Source: JBDKTH01 sp964558295
GTDB taxonomy: Bacteria; Planctomycetota; Planctomycetia; Pirellulales; Thermoguttaceae
Length of the DNA stretch: 29,521 nt
Assembly: GCA_964558295.1 (NCBI GenBank)
Contig: CAZLDQ010000054.1
Span: forward strand, 1 to 29,521
Direction of reading: 5' to 3'
Both the position numbers and the translations under genes were made by a program. Shown here piece after piece: positions 23,084-29,521 of this stretch; positions within the stretch are counted from its first letter, which is position 1; each line of letters begins with the position of its first letter. Under the pieces are notes generated by a model. It was not told the origin of the DNA and ran no database searches. It saw only the letters and a program-made list of their open reading frames with translations.

Positions 23084-25873
23084 TCACTTCAACCGCCCGG
23101 ATGCTTCGCAACGCACTTCAAACGTCCACGGCTTGAGCACGTTCCAGGCTTGAGCCGACACGGCCAGTTCCGGCGTCGTTGTGCCGGGAGCCGTACGCAC
23201 ACGCATGCGCACCACGCGACTCTCGCCCGGTTCGAGCCAGAAGAACGCATCGTCGGCCGCATAGCGAATCCGGCCGGCCACGTGGATATTGGTCATCACC
23301 GCCGGTCGCTTCCCCGTGTTCTTCACTTCCACCACGAACCACGAGCGGGTGTCGCTTTCCTGAACAGCCGAGAGCACCCGGGCGGTCAGTTCGGTCGGCG
23401 TCTTTTCCAATTGGGGACGCAGCCAGGGACCGTCGCTCAACACCAGGCCCTGCTTCGGCTTGGCGCGATACGTCTCCCGAAACGCCTTGTCTTCCAACTG
23501 CGGCGGGCAACGGAACGTATAGGCATTCCGGGCAAGCGGCTTGCCGTCCGGACCGGAGAGATCAAGCACCACGAAGAAGAACGAGCGGGCGAACTCGTCG
23601 GGCACGCAGAAACGGATCGTCGGACCATCGACCGATTCGCACCCTTCCGGCACCTCGATCGTCGCCAAATCGTTCCACGCCTGACGCTCCTGGAGATCCG
23701 GCCCGAGAAGCCGGACACTCAACCGCACCCCCTTGGGGGCCGGGCGCGTGGCTTCGCTCAACACGGCCGTAGGCATCTCAACCTGTTCGCCGGGCACATA
23801 GTTCAAGTGCGGCGGCTTCAGGCAGGGCCAGGGCGAACTGTAGGCCCGTTTCACATCGTAGTAGACCGACAGCGGTTGGCCCAACCCGTCGACGATCTGG
23901 ATGCCCGTGATCGGCCACGGCCGCTTCCAGACCCAGAACAGCAGCCCGCCGTTTTGTGGATAGCCCGTGCGGGCTGCTTCGGCTGAATACTTGTAGAACT
24001 CCGCCGAGCCGGCGGCCACCGCTTCGGTGAACCGGCCAAGCGGCACCGTGGCCAGGTCGTCGTAGGCCGACCCTCGCGCGAGCATCTGCGGCAAGCGGTC
24101 AGGCTGGAACTCGACCCAGTGATGGGTAATCCCGGGAAATCTCTCGACCATCAGCTTCTTGTTCATCTTCAGAAGCGTCGGACCGATGACCGCATTGGCT
24201 TCCTGGGGATCGACAATTTCCGTATAGGTCTGGGCCGTGGGCATCGCATGGGACCCCCATTCACTGACAAACGGCCCATGGATCAACTCCGAATGCCAGC
24301 AATTCGAAGCATCCCACTGGGGATAGAGATGGTGATCGCCTTCATCCGGCGAAGCGGCCATGAACGGCCGGGTGCCGTCGAGAATCCGCGTCTGCCGGGC
24401 CATCGTGGCCACCAGATCGGCGTTGGCCGGATGGTCGGGCGGGAACTCGTTGCCGCCGCACCAGAAGGCCAGTGAAGGATGGTTGCGCAAGCGGAAGATG
24501 TTCCAGGAGATCGTCCGCGTCCAAAGCTTGCGGTCGAGCTTCTCGGCCTTCCAACCGCAGGTCAACGGGAAATCCTGCCAGACCATGATCCCCAACCGGT
24601 CGCAGAGATCATAAAAGGCGTCGGTCTCGATGATCCCGCCCCCCCAGACGCGATTCATCTGAATACCCGCATCCCGGGCCCACGGCAGGTGCCAGGCATA
24701 GTCTTCCGGATCGACGTTGGCCAAGGCGTCGATCGGCATCCAGTTCGAGCCTTTGACGAACATCGGCTTACCGTTCACATGGAAGATCCACTCCCGCGTT
24801 TCGTAGCTCGTCCGTTGCATCGCCCCGACGCGCCGCTCGATGGTGCGAATTCCGAACGGCACGGTCAAGCGGTCGAGTGGTTTTCCGTCGCGCACCAGAA
24901 CGATTTCGGCCTCATACATCGGCTGCTCGCCCAGTCCCACGGGCCACCAGAGGCGAGGCTCGGCGACCACCAGATCAAGGTCGGCCAGGACCATACCGTC
25001 TCGCGGAGTGACCTGAACCGAGCCGCTTGCCGGTGCGGCGTCAAACCCCTTGCCACGAATCGTTGCCCGGACTTCGCACGGGACTTTTTGCTCAGCGATC
25101 GTGCAAACCTCGGCCGTCACATGGATCTTGGCCGACTTGTCGTCCAGTGCCACGGTGGAGACAAAGGGACGTTCCAGGGCGGGCCAGTTGTTCGCGACCA
25201 GTCGCATCGGCTGCCAAATGCCGACCGTGTTGAAGTCGGCCGCGCCGATTTGCCAGCCCGACCAAAGCTCCGATTTGACCAGGGACGCCCAGGGGGCCCC
25301 GCCCTCGCGGTTGACTTTGTAGCCGGCGCAGTCGACGCGCACCACCAGCTCATTCTCCCGGTCGTAGCGGAGATTGTTCAGGATGATCTTCACGGTGCCA
25401 AACGCCCCTTCGCTGCGACCGAGATACTGGCCGTTGAGCCAGTAATGGGCGTAGTAGTCTACGCCGTCACCGATCAGGCGGATCTGCTTTCCGCGGAAAT
25501 CCTGGGGCAGAGTGAACTTGCGGCGGAACCACCACGACTTGTCTTCGACCCAGCGCAGCTCCTTGGCCCCCAGCCCCACATACGGATGCGGCCCCTTGCC
25601 GGCTCGATACAGGGCCCAGTGAACCTCGGTCGGCACGGTCGTCTCAATCCATTCGAGCCTGTCAAGCTCCGGGAGCATCGTGGCCGCTGGGGGCGGATCC
25701 GTCCAAGCCAGCGACCACGGTCCGTCCAACACAATCTCATCCGCCCGCGGCCAGGCATACTTGCTTTCCGAAACCAACGTCTACTCGGCCGCGGCAACCT
25801 GCACCAAGGGCGTCTCCAAGAGAAGTGTCAAGCCGGCCAACACAACCGCACGCATCGCCAGAGTCTTGTTCAT
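23084..25873 (-). pseudogene. GH2 beta-mannosidase-like enzyme, interrupted by in-frame TAG after the signal peptide
   Basis: The enzyme body (897 residues read from the TTG at 25777) is a GH2 beta-mannosidase-like hydrolase: N-terminal sugar-binding domain (WWFRRKFTLPQDFRGKQIRL near 82-101, DYYAHYWLNGQYLG), immunoglobulin-like domain, then a TIM barrel with acid/base E444 in WCGGNE and nucleophile E506 in FVSEWGS, and long beta domains to the end. A signal peptide of 30 codons (MNKTLAMRAVVLAGLTLLLE to VQVAAAE) starts at the ATG at 25873 with AGGAGG 8 nt upstream. It is in the same frame, but a TAG at 25781-25783 separates it from the body. Without readthrough, or re-initiation at the poor TTG, the enzyme is not exported. 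CAG to TAG would be a one-base change. Body motifs are intact, so the lesion is recent, a base-calling error, or recoding. Confidence 0.85.
25781..25783 (-). other. In-frame TAG splitting signal peptide from GH2 enzyme
   Basis: The codon follows GCG-GCC-GAG (AAE, the predicted signal-peptidase region) and precedes ACG-TTG-GTT-TCG in the frame of the mature enzyme. It is the only stop between the ATG at 25873 and the natural end at 23084. Confidence 0.9.
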
Positions 25874-26215
25874 CGCGTTGTGCCTCCTGGAGTTGTGAGA
25901 CGTATGCACTACGCCCGACCGCGGAGGAGCCGCCAATAGCGCGGGTGTGACGAACCTCCCTCGCCACTGCCGAGACAGGCATCCTGCCTGTGCTGTAGCA
26001 TAAGCATCTGAGACACGCATCCTGCCTGTATCGTAGCACAAGCATCCTGCCTGTATCGTAGCACAAGCATCCTGCCTGTATCGTAGCACAAGCATCCTGC
26101 TTGTGTCGTAGCACAAGCATCCTGCTTGTGTCGTAGCATAAGCATCCTGCTTGTGTCGTAGCATAAGCATCCTGCTTGTGCCGTGTGAGCCCAGCATCCT
26201 GCCTAAGTTGTCGAC
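25874..26215. other. Intergenic region between PEP-CTERM and GH2 genes
   Basis: 342 bp. About 230 bp is the 25-bp tandem repeat array listed separately; the remaining 100 bp before the GH2 start should carry its promoter, but I found no convincing -35/-10 pair. Confidence 0.6.
25978..26207. repeat. Tandem array of 25-bp hairpin-forming repeats
   Basis: Unit AGCATCCTGCYTGTRTCGTA plus GCAYA. Clear copies at 25978-26002, 26016-26040, 26041-26065, 26066-26090, 26091-26115, 26116-26140, 26141-26165 and 26166-26190, with a partial copy after. Across unit borders each forms ACAAGCA-TCC-TGCTTGT or ACAGGCA-TCC-TGCCTGT, a 7-bp hairpin with a 3-nt loop. Units near the GH2 side carry the GCCTGT form and units on the other side the GCTTGT form. 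There are no unique spacers, so it is not a CRISPR. Confidence 0.92.
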
Positions 26216-29200
26216 TCACGACGCCCAACGTCGCCGCCAACCGGGCAGGCCGAAGGCCATCAGGCCGAGAAGCCCCAAACCGACCAACGAACTCGGTTCC
26301 GGAACGGCCGACACCAAAGCGATCTGGTTGCCCGCATAGGCGTAATCAATCACATAGCCAGAGGGCAGGTCGATGATGCTGGCAAACTGGCTACCGATCA
26401 AGGAGCCATAGGTGGCGAACACGTACGGGGTCACACCGTCCAATTCGACGCCCAGTCTTTGGAACTTTACCACCGCGTTGGTGATATCGAGCGTCCCGGA
26501 GACTGTCAACAGATCGATCGAACCGTCCTCGGCGCCATCGTACTCAACGAGCCAAGTGCCGAGGCCGGCGGTTTCACCGATCGTCACGGAGCCGTCGATA
26601 TGGAGTGTGCCAATGCTATTACCCGGGGCGAGGATTCCCCCGGCCTGGATGGTCAGGCTGGAAGTCTCGATCACCTCATCGGCTTCCTGACTGCCGCCAA
26701 GCGTGGCCCCGTTTGCGACCACATAGGCCCCAGCGCCGGTGTGCGAGCCGTTGACCAGGAGCGTGCCTTGGCTCACCGTGGTGCTGCCCGAGTAGGAGTT
26801 GACGCCGGAAAGCACGAGCGTGCCGGCTCCGGTCTTGGTGAGCGATTTGGACGGCCCGGAGACAACGCCCGAGAGGGTCGACAAGGTGTTGTCGACGGCA
26901 ATGGTCGCATTCTCGTTGAGCGTCACATTGCCCGAGAGTGTCAGATCGCCCGTGCTGGCCGTGCCGAGGGTCACCCTGCCGGTGGTGGCGACGACGATCG
27001 GATTGGCGAGGTTTCGCGCCTCGCTATTCGCGCTGCCGAGGCCGGCCGCGTCGTCAAAGTAGATTGGGGCCGTGCTCAGGCCACGGTCGTGCCCCACGAG
27101 CAACATCCCGCCTTCGCCGCCGTTGCCGGTAAGGCCGAGACTGACCTTGCCGGAGAGTCCTGTGGTCTCTTTCATGAAGACAAGCGTACCGCCGCCAAGC
27201 TTTCGGAAAAGCGTCGCCATGTTGACCCCGCCGGTGAAGGTAAGCGAGGAGCCCGACGCCACGTTGAGGCGGGTAGCCCCCCCTTCGCTCAGATCGATCG
27301 CCTGCGTAAAGACGTTGTCGCCGCTGGAACTGTAGATCAATCCCGCGTTGTTCAGGCCGTTGCCGCCCGTGTTGGTGAACACTTCGTTGACGGTGATCCC
27401 ACCGGCCACTTCAAGCTGGGCCGAACCGGAGATCGTCGTGGCGCCGGCCGTCGAGCCGAGTGCCGCGGCGTTGGTGATTTTCAGTCTGCCGCCAGAGATC
27501 GTTGTCAGACCGCTATAGGTATTGCTGCCCGAGAGGACGAGCGTACCGCTTCCGCTTTTCGTGAGGCCGCCGGTCCCCTCGATCGAAAGACCCACGGTCG
27601 TCGTGCCGGAGTTGATCGTGAACGTGCGGGTCGCATTGCCGATATCCAACAGCGGTTCCACCGCGCCGACGTCCCCGGCCACGAGGTTGTTGGTTCCCGT
27701 GCCGGTGAAGTCGCCGTTGAGGACCAACTGCGCCCCGGAACTGCCGCGGTTCACGGTGATCGTTCGCCCCACCATGGTCAGGCCGCCGGAGCCAACGGTG
27801 AACGTCGTTCGCTCTTTGCCGGTGCCGTTATTACCGCCGATCAGGATGTCAGCGCCGGTTAGCTCGGCGCTGCCGACGCTCCAGGTGGCTTGATCGGCGG
27901 TACTGTTGACGGTGAGCATGTTGCCACCGGCCAGCGTGAGAGCTCCCGTGACGATGATATCGCCGGTGTTTCCCCAACTCGGCGCGCCACCCGAATTCTG
28001 GGTGTAGAAGGCAATCGTCTCGTTCTTGCTCCAACCGGAGATGGATCCACCGTTGACCGTGATGCCCGCCGTGTCGGCGATTTGGTTGTTGGCGGCCCAC
28101 GTGAGCGTGCCGCCCGAGTTGACGACGAGGTTGCCGGCCACGGCGGTAGTCCCGGCCGTTTTTCCAAGGCTCAGGATGCCTCCGTCGATTGTCGTGGTTC
28201 CCGTGTAGGTGTTGGCAAGCGAGCCGGTGTAGTAGAGCGTGCCGGCGCCGGTCTTCTTGACGCTGGCCGTGGTGGCCGCACCGTTGGTGATTGGCACGTT
28301 GATCGTCAGATTGGCCCCGGTACCGATGTTGAACGTGCGCTCGACCGCCGCGGCCGTGCTGCTGAGTTCCACGCCGATCGTTCCGACGGTCCCGCCCGCC
28401 GTATCTTCGGTAATATAGGAGTCTGCGCTGCCGATGGTCGTCACGTTCCCATCGAGCACCAGCCGGCTGCCCAAGGTGCCGGCATTTCTGCCGCGGCGAA
28501 GATTGAGCCTGCTGCCGTCGAGCGTTAGCCCGCCGCTGCCCACGGTGATCGTGGAACGAACCGTGTTGCTGTTTCCGTAGAGCGTGAAGCTGTTCGCCTT
28601 CGCCACATCGTTCCCGGCGGTGGCCGTCATATTGGTCAGCGTCAAGCTGCCGAAGCTTAAGTCCGTTCCACTGTTTCCCACAAAGAGCGTGTTGCCGTCA
28701 CCGCCGGTGAAGCTTCCCGCGCCGGTGATGGTCCAATGGGTTTCGCTAGGCGACGAATTGAAGGTGCCGCCGGTGATCGTGAGACTCCCGATGGTTTCCA
28801 CAAGAGGGCTGAACCAGCCCGAATTGACACCGTCCCCGTTGAACACACTCCCTACACCGCTCATCGTGACGGCGGCGCCGTCGGCGATTTGGTTGCTTTT
28901 GTCGAAGACCACCTTGGCGCCGCCGCTGATAATGAGATTCCCGCTGATCGCGTTGCCGGAACTCTTGTTGAGGCGAAGCGTCCCTCCGCTGACCGTCGTA
29001 TCGCCGGTGTAGGTGTTGGACGCACTCCCGCTGAGCGTCAGGGTGTTTGCGCCGGTCTTCGTCAGGCCGCCGGTGCCGCTGAGGACGCCGCTGGCGATCA
29101 GCCTGCCGGAGGCCGCGTTGAAGGTCCGGGTCGAATTGAGGATCATGTCCAGCGCGAGCGTCTGGAGATCCGCATCGTTGTTCGTCACATCGCCCCCCAG

Positions 29201-29449
29201 CGTGATCCGCTGGCCGCTAAGGGTGAACGCGCCGGCACCATCGTTGAACGTGAGGCCGGCAAACGAAATGTCACCCGTCAAATCGTTCGACGCCGCCAAG
29301 CGTGCCGTACCGCCGAAAAAGAGTGAGTCGCCGGCGTTGGGTGCTGTGCCGCCCCAGTTGGCCGGTGTGGACCAGAGGTTGTCCGTGCCGCCGCCATTCC
29401 AAGTGAGCACAGCCCCTGGGGCGGAAGCACTCCAGGCCAGCAGGACCAT
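26216..29449 (-). CDS. PATR-repeat protein with PEP-CTERM sorting signal (5' end uncertain)
   Basis: A 1077-residue Gly/Thr/Ser-rich beta-helix-like surface or secreted protein. At least four autotransporter-associated beta-strand repeats are clear: GTGGLTKTGANTLTLSGSAS and TYTGDTTVSGGTLRL near 125-160, then KKTGAGTLYYTGSLANTYTG, LTKSGSGTLVLSGSNTYSGL and LTKTGAGTLVLSGVNSYSGS, around 400, 640 and 900. The C-terminus is a PEP-CTERM signal: VPEPSS, hydrophobic LVGLGLLGLMAFGLPG and basic WRRRW, expected to be processed by an exosortase not present here. The ATG at 29449 gives a very short signal peptide (MVLLAWSASAPGA) without positive charge; the frame stays open to the window end (LFQRAVSGTVLM before that ATG), so the true start may lie outside or have been displaced by an insertion. 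No ribosome site was seen for the ATG. Confidence 0.88.
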   Translation of the reverse strand: MVLLAWSASAPGAVLTWNGGGTDNLWSTPANWGGTAPNAGDSLFFGGTARLAASNDLTGDISFAGLTFNDGAGAFTLSGQRITLGGDVTNNDADLQTLALDMILNSTRTFNAASGRLIASGVLSGTGGLTKTGANTLTLSGSASNTYTGDTTVSGGTLRLNKSSGNAISGNLIISGGAKVVFDKSNQIADGAAVTMSGVGSVFNGDGVNSGWFSPLVETIGSLTITGGTFNSSPSETHWTITGAGSFTGGDGNTLFVGNSGTDLSFGSLTLTNMTATAGNDVAKANSFTLYGNSNTVRSTITVGSGGLTLDGSRLNLRRGRNAGTLGSRLVLDGNVTTIGSADSYITEDTAGGTVGTIGVELSSTAAAVERTFNIGTGANLTINVPITNGAATTASVKKTGAGTLYYTGSLANTYTGTTTIDGGILSLGKTAGTTAVAGNLVVNSGGTLTWAANNQIADTAGITVNGGSISGWSKNETIAFYTQNSGGAPSWGNTGDIIVTGALTLAGGNMLTVNSTADQATWSVGSAELTGADILIGGNNGTGKERTTFTVGSGGLTMVGRTITVNRGSSGAQLVLNGDFTGTGTNNLVAGDVGAVEPLLDIGNATRTFTINSGTTTVGLSIEGTGGLTKSGSGTLVLSGSNTYSGLTTISGGRLKITNAAALGSTAGATTISGSAQLEVAGGITVNEVFTNTGGNGLNNAGLIYSSSGDNVFTQAIDLSEGGATRLNVASGSSLTFTGGVNMATLFRKLGGGTLVFMKETTGLSGKVSLGLTGNGGEGGMLLVGHDRGLSTAPIYFDDAAGLGSANSEARNLANPIVVATTGRVTLGTASTGDLTLSGNVTLNENATIAVDNTLSTLSGVVSGPSKSLTKTGAGTLVLSGVNSYSGSTTVSQGTLLVNGSHTGAGAYVVANGATLGGSQEADEVIETSSLTIQAGGILAPGNSIGTLHIDGSVTIGETAGLGTWLVEYDGAEDGSIDLLTVSGTLDITNAVVKFQRLGVELDGVTPYVFATYGSLIGSQFASIIDLPSGYVIDYAYAGNQIALVSAVPEPSSLVGLGLLGLMAFGLPGWRRRWAS

Positions 29450-29462
29450 CAGAACCGTACCA

Positions 29463-29485
29463 CTAACAGCCCGTTGAAAAAGTCC
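29463..29485. repeat. Possible mobile-element end at the right edge
   Basis: On the minus strand this reads GGACTTTTTCAACGGGCTGT then TAG, a sequence type I associate with ends of insertion sequences. It sits directly before the apparent start of the PEP-CTERM gene and close to the window end. A GCCAGCC/GGCTGGC inverted repeat (29491-29497, 29512-29518) lies beyond it. Recognition is from memory. Confidence 0.3.
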
Positions 29486-29521
29486 GCTAAGCCAGCCTTC
29501 CCAACGCGGGGGGCTGGCGCT

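Noticed and set aside
25978..26207. CRISPR array
   Set aside because: Units are directly adjacent with no variable spacers, the unit is short, and no cas genes are present.
25737..26240. Protein-coding gene of repeated Tyr/Asp/Arg/Cys units across the tandem repeat
   Set aside because: The 25-aa periodicity simply arises from the 25-bp DNA repeat read in shifting frames; no plausible start and no known fold.

Overview
The window reads as a piece of a planctomycete chromosome, most like the Pirellulales/Thermogutta side of the phylum. This is inferred from gene content: a DUF1559 pilin-like protein with an H-X9-DG motif, a PEP-CTERM protein built of autotransporter-type beta-strand (PATR) repeats, a formylglycine sulfatase, large secreted glycosidases, a DUF6786-like secreted protein, high GC, frequent GTG starts, and several families of short palindromic intergenic repeats. 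Both ends cut through genes: thyX on the left, and probably the PEP-CTERM gene on the right.

Left third (1-6 kb): thyX (3' end missing) and a small hypothetical gene on the minus strand. Then come murJ and a P-II signal protein on the plus strand, converging on a sulfatase across a perfect 35-bp inverted repeat. Next is a nested palindromic repeat and a higBA toxin-antitoxin pair. The higBA pair has a near-consensus promoter overlapped by a 14-bp inverted repeat, which looks like the autoregulatory operator.

Middle (6-13.7 kb): a secreted DUF6786-like protein; decayed DNA with an IS66 orfA-like remnant; a cassette of DUF1559 protein, lipoprotein and endonuclease/exonuclease/phosphatase-family protein; then an internally deleted copy of the 3' end of the DUF6786-like gene. 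The cassette is therefore bracketed by homologous DNA. After it come a small Cys-rich ORF, a 109-aa hypothetical gene, an NADP-type glutamate dehydrogenase with a terminator hairpin, and mscL.

Right half (13.7-29.5 kb): a compact sulfate/thiosulfate ABC importer operon (sbp-cysT-cysW-cysA, minus strand), divergent from a sigma-54-type AAA+ activator. Then three large export-targeted minus-strand genes: a fucosidase with two complete GH29 domains in one chain, a GH2 beta-mannosidase-like enzyme whose signal peptide is separated from the enzyme by one in-frame TAG, and the PATR/PEP-CTERM protein. A 25-bp tandem hairpin repeat lies between the last two.

A shared theme, by inference, is use of sulfated, fucose- and mannose-containing polysaccharides: sulfatase and glycosidases outside the cytoplasm, then sulfate uptake. 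Nitrogen metabolism is represented by P-II and GDH. No wholly new multi-gene system could be established. The most unusual items are the tandem double GH29, the TAG-interrupted mannosidase, the duplicated remnant flanking the DUF1559 cassette, and the layered palindromic repeats.
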